From: Cryptoclostridium sp964637365
GTDB lineage: Bacteria > Bacillota > Dehalobacteriia > UBA7702
DNA: 64,000 nucleotides
NCBI GenBank assembly: GCA_964637365.1
Contig: CAZWWH010000004.1
Span: 1 to 64,000, forward strand
Reading direction: 5' to 3'
Shown: positions 7,374-15,063 of the stretch, piece by piece
Layout: the number at the start of each line of letters is the position of its first letter
How positions within the stretch are numbered: position 1 is the first letter of the stretch
The notes under the pieces: model-generated
What the model was told of the DNA's origin: nothing
What the model saw: only the letters and a program-made list of their open reading frames with translations
The model's database searches: none
Translations under genes and position numbers: made by a program

Positions 7374-8558
7374 ATGAAAAAAACACTGTTACTCGTGTTG
7401 AGTCTCATTCTCTCCGTGGGTCTCTTAGCAGGCTGCGGCGATAAAGAAAAGACCACGACGGAAGCCGATTCCGGCGATACCATCAAGGTCGGACTCAACT
7501 ATGAACTCAGCGGCACTGTCGCCACTTACGGTGAAGACAGCGTCAAAGGTATTGAATTGGCCATTGAAGAAATCAATGCAGCCGGCGGCGTTGATGGCAA
7601 AACCATCGAACTCGTTAAAATCGACAACAAATCCGAAGGTTCGGAAGCAACCTCCGTTGCTACCAAATTAGTCGACCAAGAAGGCGTAGTTGCCATCCTT
7701 GGGCCTGCTACCAGCGGTAACTTCAAAGCGACCATTCCTGTGGGCGAATCCAAAAAGGTTCCCGTTATCTCCGCTTCCGCTACTGCTGACGATGTAACCA
7801 CCAAAGACGGCAAAGCATATGATTATGTATTCAGAACCTGTTTCTCTGACTCTTACCAAGGGTCTGTAATGGCTACCTTCGCTAATGAAAAACTGAGCGC
7901 AACCAAAGCTGTTATCATCAAAGATACCTCCAGCGACTATGCAAAAGGCTTGGCTGACAACTTCCAGTCCACCTTTGAAGATGCTGGTGGTCAAATTGTT
8001 GCTTCTGAAGGTTATGTAGCCGGCGACACCGACTTCAAATCCATCCTTACCAAAATCAAAGGCAGCGAATTTGATGTTATCTACCTTCCCGGTTATTACT
8101 CTGAAGTTGGCTTGATTGTAAAACAAGCTCGTGACCTCGGCATTGACGTTCCCGTTCTCGGCGGTGACGGCTATGACTCCCCCACCCTTTTGGAATTGGC
8201 CGGCGCAGAAGCATTGAACGATGTTTACTTCACCAACCATTATTCCGCTGTTGACCAGGATCCCAAAGTTGTTGAATTCCAAAAAGCTTTCAAAGACAAA
8301 TACGGCGCTGACGCCAGTGCGTTTAACGCTACCGGCTATGACCTTGGTAAATTTATCGCCGATGCCATTGACCGCGCGGATTCCACTGATCCTGCTAAGA
8401 TTCAAGAAGCTCTTGCTGCTACCGACGGCTTCGTTGGCGTTACTGGTACCATCACCGTTGACGAACTTCACAACGCTGTGAAGAGCATCGTTGTCATTGG
8501 TTTAGAAAATGGTGAACAAGCCTCCGCTGAAAAAATCGGCGGCGCTGAAGCTGAATAA
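7374..8558 (+). CDS. livJ: Branched-chain amino acid ABC transporter, substrate-binding lipoprotein
   Basis: A 394-residue periplasmic-binding-protein-type lipoprotein. The signal peptide ends in the lipobox LLAGC, so Cys22 is lipidated and the mature protein is held on the outer face of the membrane. The type I binding fold follows with family landmarks: VGLNYELSGTVATYGEDSVKGI, AVILGPATSG-like and ASAT segments, and NATGYDLGKFIADAI near the C terminus. It captures Leu/Ile/Val or a related amino acid and delivers it to LivHM. AAGGAGG sits 6 bases before ATG. It is the first gene of livJHMGF-acuB; a strong hairpin separates it from livH, which may let it be made in excess over the permease. 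Confidence 0.93.
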   Translation: MKKTLLLVLSLILSVGLLAGCGDKEKTTTEADSGDTIKVGLNYELSGTVATYGEDSVKGIELAIEEINAAGGVDGKTIELVKIDNKSEGSEATSVATKLVDQEGVVAILGPATSGNFKATIPVGESKKVPVISASATADDVTTKDGKAYDYVFRTCFSDSYQGSVMATFANEKLSATKAVIIKDTSSDYAKGLADNFQSTFEDAGGQIVASEGYVAGDTDFKSILTKIKGSEFDVIYLPGYYSEVGLIVKQARDLGIDVPVLGGDGYDSPTLLELAGAEALNDVYFTNHYSAVDQDPKVVEFQKAFKDKYGADASAFNATGYDLGKFIADAIDRADSTDPAKIQEALAATDGFVGVTGTITVDELHNAVKSIVVIGLENGEQASAEKIGGAEAE

Positions 8559-8583
8559 TTGTAACAATACAAAATAAAAACGC

Positions 8584-8626
8584 AACTGACAGGTTGGGCG
8601 CACTTATGTGGCCCGACCTGTCAGTT
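8584..8626 (+). promoter_or_regulatory. Long intercistronic hairpin between livJ and livH
   Basis: A 16-pair stem (8584-8599 with 8611-8626, one G-U pair) with a small loop that itself can pair. There is no proper T run after it (TTTAAT follows), so it looks like a partial terminator or an mRNA 3'-end stabiliser rather than a full stop. Such elements commonly raise binding-protein levels relative to the permease. Confidence 0.75.
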
Positions 8627-8652
8627 TAATCCCTTTTGGGAGGTGGATGTTT

Positions 8653-9540
8653 TTGGAAGATTTTATACAACAAATCATTAACGGTCTTTCCTTGGGCAGC
8701 ATTTTTGCTTTGATCGCGTTGGGTTACACCATGGTTTATGGTATTATCGGTCTTATTAACTTTGCACATGGCGATATTCTTATGATTGGCGCATACATTG
8801 GCTATGCTGTTACAACATATACCAGCTGGGGATTTTTCCCTGCGTTGATCCTGGCAATGGTAGGCTGCACCATTTTGGGTGTGCTAATTGAAAAAATCGC
8901 GTACAAGCCGCTACGAAAAGCCACCCGCATTGCCGCATTAATTACGGCCATTGGCGTATCCTTTTTCCTGGAATATACAATGATGTATTTTGTGGGCGCC
9001 GCTAAACGCGGTTATCCCTCTAATGTCCTCAGTGACCACGCTTTCCATCTTGGCGGCGTTGTCATTACGGTACAGCAGCTTTATATTATCATCGTTACTG
9101 TGGTTTTGATGATTGCTTTGCAGTACATTGTCCATAAAACCAAAGTAGGTAAAGCCATGCGTGCTGTTTCCATTGACAAGGATGCGGCCCAGCTCATGGG
9201 CATCAGTGTGGACAGAACCATTTCTTATACTTTTGCCATCGGTTCGGCTTTGGCCGGCGCTGCCGGGGTTTTGTTTGGCATTTACTATACCTCCATCAAT
9301 CCCTTGATGGGTATGACTCCCGGTTTAAAGGCTTTCGTCGCCGCAGTATTCGGCGGGATCGGCAGCATTCCAGGAGCCATGGTAGGCGGTTTATCCATTG
9401 GCGTGGCGGAAACCATGGTTTCCGGTTATGTACCCAATGGCTCCCTGTTCAAAGACGCAGTGGTCTATGGGATTTTGATTTTGATTCTGATCATCAAGCC
9501 CTCCGGCCTTCTTGGTAAAAATACGAAAGAGAAGGTGTGA
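8653..9540 (+). CDS. livH: Branched-chain amino acid ABC transporter permease LivH
   Basis: A 295-residue polytopic permease with about eight membrane segments. It opens with the family hallmark INGLSLGSIFALIALGYTMVYG and ends near IKPSGLLG. It forms the membrane channel with LivM. I chose TTG at 8653 because GGGAGG is then 9 bases upstream and the product begins like other LivH proteins; ATG at 8647 would lie only 3 bases from the site. The gene is 94 bases after livJ and 4 bases before livM. Confidence 0.9.
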   Translation: MEDFIQQIINGLSLGSIFALIALGYTMVYGIIGLINFAHGDILMIGAYIGYAVTTYTSWGFFPALILAMVGCTILGVLIEKIAYKPLRKATRIAALITAIGVSFFLEYTMMYFVGAAKRGYPSNVLSDHAFHLGGVVITVQQLYIIIVTVVLMIALQYIVHKTKVGKAMRAVSIDKDAAQLMGISVDRTISYTFAIGSALAGAAGVLFGIYYTSINPLMGMTPGLKAFVAAVFGGIGSIPGAMVGGLSIGVAETMVSGYVPNGSLFKDAVVYGILILILIIKPSGLLGKNTKEKV

Positions 9541-9544
9541 GCGT

Positions 9545-10537
9545 ATGAGCAAAAATCCATTACAAAACAGCAAATTCCGCACCATTCTCGGTATCGTACT
9601 GGCGGTCTTGGCTTTCGTAGTCATCCAAATGCTGATTACTACCGGCATTTTGTCCTCGTATTATCAGGACGTGGTCTTCATGATGTGCATCAATATCATC
9701 ATGGCCGTTAGCTTGAACCTTATCACCGGATTTACCGGCCAATTCTCCTTGGGACACGCCGGTTTTATGGCCATTGGCGCCTATGTTTGCGCTTTGGTCA
9801 TTATGAATTTGAATACGCCCTTTGCCTTTCTTATCGGCATTTTTGCGGGTGCGCTTCTCGCAGCGATCATTGGCTGTCTTATCGGTTTCCCCACCCTGAG
9901 ATTGAAAGGTGACTACTTGGCTATCGCTACATTGGGCCTGGCGGAAATCATTCGTATTATTATTATCAATTTAAAAATTACCAATGGCGCCGCGGGGCTC
10001 TTTGTATACCAGCGCTATACTACATGGGTTTGGATTTTCGGTTTCACCGTCGCCACCATTCTAGTGGTACGTAACTTCATCCGTTCCTCCTATGGTCGTG
10101 CCTGCATTTCCATTCGTGAAGACGAAATCGCCTCCGAGGCCATGGGGGTCAATACCACAAAATATAAAATTATCGCCTTTACCCTCAGCTCTTTCCTGGC
10201 TGGGATTGGTGGCGCTCTCTACGCCTCCTCATTCTACATGATCCAGCCTGCGAATTTTGGGTTCATGAAATCCATTGACTTCCTCATTATCGTGGTGCTG
10301 GGGGGCATGGGCAGCATCTCCGGATCTGTTATTGCAGCAGTGCTACTCGGCTTTATCAATGCCTTCTTGCAGGACTTTGCCGAATTGCGCATGGTCATCT
10401 ACTCCGCTTTGCTTATTATCATCATGCTATTCCGTCCTCAAGGGCTTTTGGGCACGAAGGAATTATCCTTCCGTATGCTCACAGGTTCTTATTGGAAAGG
10501 CCTGAAAAGTGCAAAAACGAAAAAGGCAAAGGAATAA
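9545..10537 (+). CDS. livM: Branched-chain amino acid ABC transporter permease LivM
   Basis: A 330-residue polytopic membrane protein. Family markers are LNLITGFTGQFSLGHAGFMAIGAY near the N terminus (read in two parts), LKGDYLAIATLGLAEIIR in the middle, and LGGMGSISGSVIAAVLL plus FRPQGLLG near the end. It pairs with LivH. The start at 9545 has AAGGTG upstream and begins four bases after the livH stop. The gene leads directly into livG (12-base gap). Confidence 0.92.
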   Translation: MSKNPLQNSKFRTILGIVLAVLAFVVIQMLITTGILSSYYQDVVFMMCINIIMAVSLNLITGFTGQFSLGHAGFMAIGAYVCALVIMNLNTPFAFLIGIFAGALLAAIIGCLIGFPTLRLKGDYLAIATLGLAEIIRIIIINLKITNGAAGLFVYQRYTTWVWIFGFTVATILVVRNFIRSSYGRACISIREDEIASEAMGVNTTKYKIIAFTLSSFLAGIGGALYASSFYMIQPANFGFMKSIDFLIIVVLGGMGSISGSVIAAVLLGFINAFLQDFAELRMVIYSALLIIIMLFRPQGLLGTKELSFRMLTGSYWKGLKSAKTKKAKE

Positions 10538-10549
10538 GGAGGTGGCATT

Positions 10550-11332
10550 ATGGCATTATTAACAGTTGAAAATCTAACCAAGTCCTTCGGCGGTCTTACT
10601 GCGGTATCTAACGTCAATATGACCATTGAAGAAGGCGAATTGATCGGTCTGATCGGCCCCAATGGTGCCGGAAAAACCACCTTATTCAATTTGCTCACCG
10701 GGGTTTATGTGCCCACCAGCGGCACCATTACCGTAAATCACGAAAATCATACCAAGGTTATCAACGGGATGAAACCCTATAATATCACAAAAATGGGCTT
10801 TGCCCGTACTTTCCAGAACATCCGCCTGTTTAACGACTTGACGGTTCTGGATAACGTGCGCATTGCCATGCACCATAATGTGCCCTACAATATGGCGGAA
10901 TCCATTTTCCGTTTGCCCCGTTTCCTCAAAGGGGAAAAAATCCAGACTCAGGAAGCCCTGGATTTACTGGAAATTTTCAAGCTCACTCATAAAAAGGACG
11001 AGCTGGCCAAAAACCTCCCTTACGGGGAACAGCGTCATTTGGAAATTATCCGCGCTTTGGCATCTAAGCCCTTTCTGCTGCTGCTGGACGAACCAGCCGC
11101 TGGGATGAACCCTGCGGAAACAGCGGAATTGACACAGAGCATCAAATGGATTCGGGATCATTTCAAAATTACTGTTCTGCTCATCGAACATGATATGAGT
11201 CTTGTGATGAATCTCTGCGAACGTATTTATGTGCTGAATTACGGTACCATGCTGGCAGATGGGACACCCAAAGAAATTCAAGGCAATCCCAAGGTCATTG
11301 AGGCATATCTTGGAGGTGATATGGATGCTTGA
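10550..11332 (+). CDS. livG: Branched-chain amino acid ABC transporter ATP-binding protein LivG
   Basis: A 260-residue ABC ATPase. Walker A is GPNGAGKTTLFN (about residues 36-47), the signature is LPYGEQRHLEI (the usual LSYGEQ with Ser replaced by Pro), and Walker B is LLLLDEPAAGMN; the switch His is in IEHDM. LivG energises transport with LivF. It starts 8 bases after AAGGAGG and overlaps livF by eight bases. Confidence 0.94.
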   Translation: MALLTVENLTKSFGGLTAVSNVNMTIEEGELIGLIGPNGAGKTTLFNLLTGVYVPTSGTITVNHENHTKVINGMKPYNITKMGFARTFQNIRLFNDLTVLDNVRIAMHHNVPYNMAESIFRLPRFLKGEKIQTQEALDLLEIFKLTHKKDELAKNLPYGEQRHLEIIRALASKPFLLLLDEPAAGMNPAETAELTQSIKWIRDHFKITVLLIEHDMSLVMNLCERIYVLNYGTMLADGTPKEIQGNPKVIEAYLGGDMDA

Positions 11333-12029
11333 GTTAAAAAACGTCAATGTGCATTACGGCATGATCCATGCACTAAAGGATATTTCTCTCACGGTAAACG
11401 ACGGTGAAATTGTAACCCTCATCGGCGCCAACGGCGCAGGGAAGACCTCGACCTTATGCGCGATTTCTGGCTTGGTCAAAGCTTCCGGCGGTACGATTAC
11501 TTTAGATGGTAAGGAACTGAATAAAGTGGCCGCCCCCAAACGGGTGGGCATGGGGGTCTCTCAGATTCCCGAGGGCCGACACGTTTTTCCCGCCATGTCG
11601 GTGATGGAGAATTTGGAAATGGGCGCATATCTTAGAAAAGATAAATCTGAAATCAAAAAAGATATGGATGGCGTATTTGAACGCTTCCCCATCTTGGGCG
11701 AACGCCGGAAACAGGCGGCAGGTACCCTTTCAGGTGGGGAACAGCAGATGCTGGCCATGGGCCGGGCACTGATGTCCCGTCCCAAAATCCTCCTTCTGGA
11801 TGAGCCCTCCATGGGCTTGGCTCCTTTGCTGGTAAAAGAAATTTTTAATATCGTCAAAGATATTAATGAGCAAGGTACTACGATTCTTTTGGTGGAACAG
11901 AACGCGAAAATGGCGCTGTCCATTGCCAACCATGCTTACGTAATCGAAACAGGTTCCATTGTTCTTTCCGGTGATGCCAGAGAACTGATGCAAAGCGACA
12001 GTGTCAAGAAGGCATATTTAGGAGGTTAA
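11325..12029 (+). CDS. livF: Branched-chain amino acid ABC transporter ATP-binding protein LivF
   Basis: A 234-residue ABC ATPase with Walker A GANGAGKTSTLC, signature LSGGEQQMLAMGRALM, Walker B LLLDEPSMGLAP and switch VEQNAK. The characteristic IPEGRHVFPAMSVMENLEMG segment identifies LivF. The start ATG 11325 lies inside the end of livG behind GGAGGTGAT, showing translational coupling; upstream in-frame codons would extend well into livG and lack a site. Confidence 0.94.
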   Translation: MLELKNVNVHYGMIHALKDISLTVNDGEIVTLIGANGAGKTSTLCAISGLVKASGGTITLDGKELNKVAAPKRVGMGVSQIPEGRHVFPAMSVMENLEMGAYLRKDKSEIKKDMDGVFERFPILGERRKQAAGTLSGGEQQMLAMGRALMSRPKILLLDEPSMGLAPLLVKEIFNIVKDINEQGTTILLVEQNAKMALSIANHAYVIETGSIVLSGDARELMQSDSVKKAYLGG

Positions 12030-12030
12030 T

Positions 12031-12675
12031 ATGTACGTAAAATCAAGAATGACAGCAAACCCCATTACCGTATCCTCTGAGACTTCCGTTGCCGATGCTT
12101 ACGAACTGTTATTGAAACATAAGGTACGCCGCCTTCCGGTGGTGGATAATGGAAAACTGGTGGGAATTGTTACTGACAAAGAATTGCAGCAGCTAACTCC
12201 CTCCAAAGCCACAACTTTAAGTATTTACGAAATCAACTATCTATTAGCCAAAACAAAGGTCAAAGAAGCGATGACCACCGGTGTATATACCACCACTCCC
12301 AACGCATTGCTGGAAGAAGCCGCCGTTATGATGCGAGATCATAAGGTTAGTGCTTTACCGGTACTGAATGGTGAAAAACTGGTAGGAATCATTACCGAAA
12401 CCAATATTTTTGACGCCTTTACAGATTTACTGGGAATGCGTGAAATCGGCAGCCGCATCACGGTTTCCGCCGAGGATACCCCCGGCACCCTTTCCCGTCT
12501 CACCAAAATTATCAGCGAAGATGGCGTAAACATCAACCGTCTGGCGGTCTACCGCAGCGAAGGCGCTGAATGTCAAATCGTCATCAGCATCAACAGCATC
12601 AATACCGAGGCTTTGGAAGCTTCCTTGAATAGTCAAGGGTTTAAGGTCCTCAATGTGGCACAAAACAAACGATAA
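12031..12675 (+). CDS. CBS-pair and ACT domain protein (AcuB-like)
   Basis: A 214-residue soluble protein: CBS motif 1 at about 1-60, CBS motif 2 at about 75-130 and an ACT domain at about 140-210 (ISRITVSAEDTPGTLSRLTKI without the first residue). CBS pairs usually bind adenine nucleotides and ACT domains bind amino acids, so this is a plausible sensor of energy state and branched-chain amino acids. Bacillus AcuB has the same architecture, but its function there is in acetoin use and is poorly defined. Its ribosome site is formed by the last codons of livF and its ATG follows that stop by one base, so it is co-translated with the transporter. Confidence 0.85.
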   Translation: MYVKSRMTANPITVSSETSVADAYELLLKHKVRRLPVVDNGKLVGIVTDKELQQLTPSKATTLSIYEINYLLAKTKVKEAMTTGVYTTTPNALLEEAAVMMRDHKVSALPVLNGEKLVGIITETNIFDAFTDLLGMREIGSRITVSAEDTPGTLSRLTKIISEDGVNINRLAVYRSEGAECQIVISINSINTEALEASLNSQGFKVLNVAQNKR

Positions 12676-12696
12676 AGCGAGCTTTTAAGGTTACTA

Positions 12697-12733
12697 CTGG
12701 CCGGAATGTCTATGGCATTTCGGCCAGTTTTTT
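12697..12733 (+). terminator. Intrinsic terminator of the liv operon
   Basis: CTGGCCGGAATG pairs with CATTTCGGCCAG (one G-T pair; loop of 7), followed by six T. It ends the livJHMGF-CBS/ACT operon. Confidence 0.93.
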
Positions 12734-12758
12734 CTGTATTTAAATAGGAGGCATACCA

Positions 12759-13016
12759 ATGGGAACCTTTGAGATTTATCATCGCAAAGTACGTATCGGA
12801 ACACTATATACCGAGGGAAACCACAATAAATACGCCCCACTCCCCTACCAAAGACTTTTCCACAGAGACATTGCTGCTGCCAAAAACCTTGACAACTTTT
12901 CGGGCCATTCCCTTTTGTACCAGCCAGTTAAGAAATGCCCCCGATTCCCAGAGTTGACCAGCCAAAGAATCGAAGTACAAACAGATAACATCATAATGAT
13001 TCCGGCAGAATCATAA
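12759..13016 (+). CDS. Hypothetical protein, 85 residues
   Basis: I do not recognise this protein. It has a strong ribosome-binding site (AGGAGG, 7 bases before ATG) and is followed 12 bases after the stop by a terminator hairpin, the two main reasons to call it. The product is soluble, rich in His, Arg and Asn, with two Cys-poor halves and no evident domain or membrane segment. It lies 25 bases after the liv terminator, so it would need its own promoter or read-through. The reading frame could still be fortuitous. Confidence 0.5.
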   Translation: MGTFEIYHRKVRIGTLYTEGNHNKYAPLPYQRLFHRDIAAAKNLDNFSGHSLLYQPVKKCPRFPELTSQRIEVQTDNIIMIPAES

Positions 13017-13028
13017 CCATGAAACAAA

Positions 13029-13061
13029 AGCGACAGCATGTCCTTATGGCATGCTGTCGCT
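13029..13061. terminator. Bidirectional intrinsic terminator
   Basis: AGCGACAGCATG (13029-13040) pairs perfectly with CATGCTGTCGCT (13050-13061). The plus side runs into CTTTATGATTTTTG and the minus side into TTTTGTTTC. It separates the 85-residue gene from the FUSC-HAD gene. Confidence 0.88.
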
Positions 13062-13063
13062 CT

Positions 13064-14380
13064 TTATGATTTTTGTTTCTTCCAAAGATACGGCTCATAG
13101 AGCTGCTTCAAGGTTTTAACCACGGTATTGGTATCATTATCGTGAACCACAATATCATACATTCCTTCAATGCTGCCAAAGGTGACGATCTTTTTCAACC
13201 CCATCGTCTCCTGTAGGTATTCCATCATTTTACGGCGGGAAACATCCTTATCATAAATTTTTAAATAAAAATATCCTTCATACTCTGATGGCTGTTGACA
13301 GATATAAATCTTTTGAGCAAAAGGTTCTGACTCCATTTCTCTGGACAGAGATTTCACTTCATCCTCCGGCAACAAAATCATCATATAAACAGCAGAGCGT
13401 CCCTGAGGCAATTTCACATTAACATAATTGCGGTAGGGAGAACTTCTCATTTCCTCGTAAAGTTTTCTTTCAGCGATATTGTTGAACCTTTCATAATAAA
13501 TTAGTAAGACATCATCGACCACCGAAGTAACAAAAGCATTCAGTCCCTTAGTGCTTAAAAAATTTGCGACATCTGCCACAGTCTCATATGGCATTTCCCC
13601 TTTTTTCACATAGCGTTTTGCCTTCAAATCAAAAAGCAATGCGCCATTAGCGGCGATGACCGGTAGATTTAAATCCACCGAGGCCATAGGCTCCATCAAC
13701 GATGCAGGCGTTCTGGCAGTGGATACTGTAAATTTCATACCATCCTGAATCATCTGATTAAGAAGGACCTTGCTGTAATCAGTTAAGGTATTTTTGGACG
13801 TTACCAAAGTTTCATCCAAAGCAGAAATAAACAGAATATCTCGATTTTTATGACGAGGCAGATGAACCGCATTGACCACGAGAGCCACCAAAATACCAAG
13901 GATTGTATCAATAACGCGTTCAAAGGCGAAAAGATATGGTGACATTTCCCCTGCCGACGCCGCCGAGACGGTGACACTGAGAAAAGCAACACAGGCGATG
14001 TAAGAGGCCGTTTTTTTATGAAAAAGCAACGTAGTGTAAATCACTGGTACTACGGCAACAGAGACCAAGAAGTAATGTACCATTGCCGTATTATGGGGAA
14101 TAAGATGGATCTCCACCAGCAAAACAAGGCACCCATAAGCAGCGCCTATGATAGTGCCAACTACACGGTTAAAAGCCACCTGTAAGCTGTTGCCCACATA
14201 AGGCTGCATGCACAAAATTGTAGCAATGGCAGAATAAAAGGGAATGGCGTGACTACCTCGAAAGGTACTAATTCCCAGGCAGATAAAAACCGCCACCATG
14301 GTTTTTAAAATTCTCATACCAATTTTCGGCAAGTGATGAGGTTCCTCAATTTTACGATGTTCTACTCTTTCTTGTGTCAT
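13064..14380 (-). CDS. FUSC/aromatic-acid-exporter-like membrane domain fused to a degenerate HAD (Cof-type) domain
   Basis: A 438-residue two-part protein. Residues about 20-175 hold five or six membrane helices with the FUSC/ArAE_1 (YqjA-like) pattern: IPFYSAIATILCMQPYVGNS, NRVVGTIIGAAYG and FERVIDTILGILVALVVN. Residues about 180-438 align with Cof-type HAD-IIB phosphatases (NGALLFD near 245-251, a cap domain about 255-360). The catalytic residues are lost: the nucleophile of DxDGT is Ala187 (ALDET), the motif III Lys appears to be Arg382, and the motif IV Asp is Ser403 (FGSIEG). It is therefore probably a membrane-bound pseudophosphatase or ligand sensor, which is inference. It is monocistronic and preceded by a region of repeated hairpins. 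Confidence 0.8.
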   Translation of the reverse strand: MTQERVEHRKIEEPHHLPKIGMRILKTMVAVFICLGISTFRGSHAIPFYSAIATILCMQPYVGNSLQVAFNRVVGTIIGAAYGCLVLLVEIHLIPHNTAMVHYFLVSVAVVPVIYTTLLFHKKTASYIACVAFLSVTVSAASAGEMSPYLFAFERVIDTILGILVALVVNAVHLPRHKNRDILFISALDETLVTSKNTLTDYSKVLLNQMIQDGMKFTVSTARTPASLMEPMASVDLNLPVIAANGALLFDLKAKRYVKKGEMPYETVADVANFLSTKGLNAFVTSVVDDVLLIYYERFNNIAERKLYEEMRSSPYRNYVNVKLPQGRSAVYMMILLPEDEVKSLSREMESEPFAQKIYICQQPSEYEGYFYLKIYDKDVSRRKMMEYLQETMGLKKIVTFGSIEGMYDIVVHDNDTNTVVKTLKQLYEPYLWKKQKS

Positions 14381-14460
14381 AATTTTTCCATCTCCCCCAT
14401 GGTTATATCACACGGGCAAGGAAAAATCAATGCCATTTTTGTTATGTATTTATAAAATGC

Positions 14461-14493
14461 GAAGGCCTCCGATGGGGGAACATCGAAGGCCTC
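14461..14493 (-). terminator. Terminator-like hairpin A
   Basis: AGGCCT-C-CGATG pairs with CATCG-A-AGGCCT, one mismatch, loop of 6. On the minus strand it is followed by a modestly T-rich segment (CGCATTTTATAAAT). It lies about 80 bases ahead of the FUSC-HAD gene. Confidence 0.55.
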
Positions 14494-14506
14494 ACAAGAA
14501 GGGATG

Positions 14507-14548
14507 AAACAATGAAAAAGGTTTGTTCTCGGGGTACAATGATAATAT
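14507..14548 (-). repeat. Conserved box, copy A
   Basis: On the minus strand this reads (in parts) ATTATCATTGTACCC, then 12 variable bases, then TTTTTCATTGTTT. Copy B at 14667-14710 has CATTGTACCC, 14 bases, then TTTTCATTGTTT. Each copy is followed by a hairpin. Confidence 0.6.
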
Positions 14549-14624
14549 AACCTATTTTTTTGTTTTCTATGCATGGATACAAAGAAAAATTTGGGAACAA
14601 GCAATGTCAATCATTTGCCTCAAA

Positions 14625-14652
14625 AATAAAAACCCCCGACGCGTGTCGGGGG
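14625..14652 (-). terminator. Intrinsic terminator B
   Basis: CCCCCGAC-GCGT-GTCGGGGG is a perfect 8-pair stem with a 4-base loop. On the minus strand it is followed by TTTTTATTTTTG, a very good terminator. Confidence 0.85.
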
Positions 14653-14666
14653 CCAACAGTAAAGGG

Positions 14667-14710
14667 AAAACAATGAAAAGGTTTTGTCTTATTGGGTACA
14701 ATGTTATCAT
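14667..14710 (-). repeat. Conserved box, copy B
   Basis: Second copy of the box described at 14507-14548; it ends 15 bases before terminator B on the minus strand. The indels between the copies argue against a conserved reading frame. Confidence 0.6.
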
Positions 14711-14802
14711 ATCGCCCTGCAGTGAACTATATATTATGCTTTTTTGAAGGAAAAGGGAATTGGAGGTGTACATTCAAAGAAGATGCCTTATATGTGACAA
14801 AG

Positions 14803-14832
14803 AAAAAGAGCCGGGATAGCGGACACCGGCTC
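14803..14832 (-). terminator. Intrinsic terminator C
   Basis: GAGCCGG (14808-14814) pairs with CCGGCTC (14826-14832); on the minus strand the stem is followed by TTTTTCTTTG. It is a plausible distal terminator for ctpA. Confidence 0.7.
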
Positions 14833-14867
14833 AATGTTGCTCAAAATTTTGATTCTTCGACAAAAGA

Positions 14868-14946
14868 AGAGACTGTTAAGAAAGACCACCAATGGGTAAA
14901 ATCCTGGATAAATTTTTGCCCATAATCGGCTTTATCGACAGTCTCT
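14868..14946. repeat. Nested inverted repeat
   Basis: Outer arms AGAGACTGT (14868-14876) and ACAGTCTCT (14938-14946) enclose inner arms ATGGGTAAAA (14892-14901) and TTTTGCCCAT (14914-14923, one G-U pair). The 79-base unit can fold as a long interrupted hairpin. It may be a structured RNA or a remnant of a small mobile element. Confidence 0.6.
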
Positions 14947-15063
14947 TTCAGGTCGGGTTTCATTTGGATACATAAATATTATAACCAATTTCCATGGCAG
15001 TCATAGTATTTCTCCGAGTTTTTCCCACGTCATATCAATGTCAATTTGGTGAACACTATTTGG

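Larger units (their letters stand above)
14381..15063. other. Gene-free region of hairpins and duplicated boxes
   Basis: No convincing gene lies in these 683 bases; the open frames here lack ribosome sites. On the minus strand three terminator-like hairpins occur in succession (14832-14803, 14652-14625, 14493-14450). The two proximal ones are each preceded by a conserved box of about 43 bases (14507-14548 and 14667-14710). A nested inverted repeat occupies 14868-14946. The region lies between ctpA and the FUSC-HAD gene, both on the minus strand. Confidence 0.7.

Noticed and set aside
14692..14925. A 77-codon plus-strand frame in the hairpin region
   Set aside because: It overlaps two inverted repeats, has no ribosome site, and the minus strand explains the structure better.
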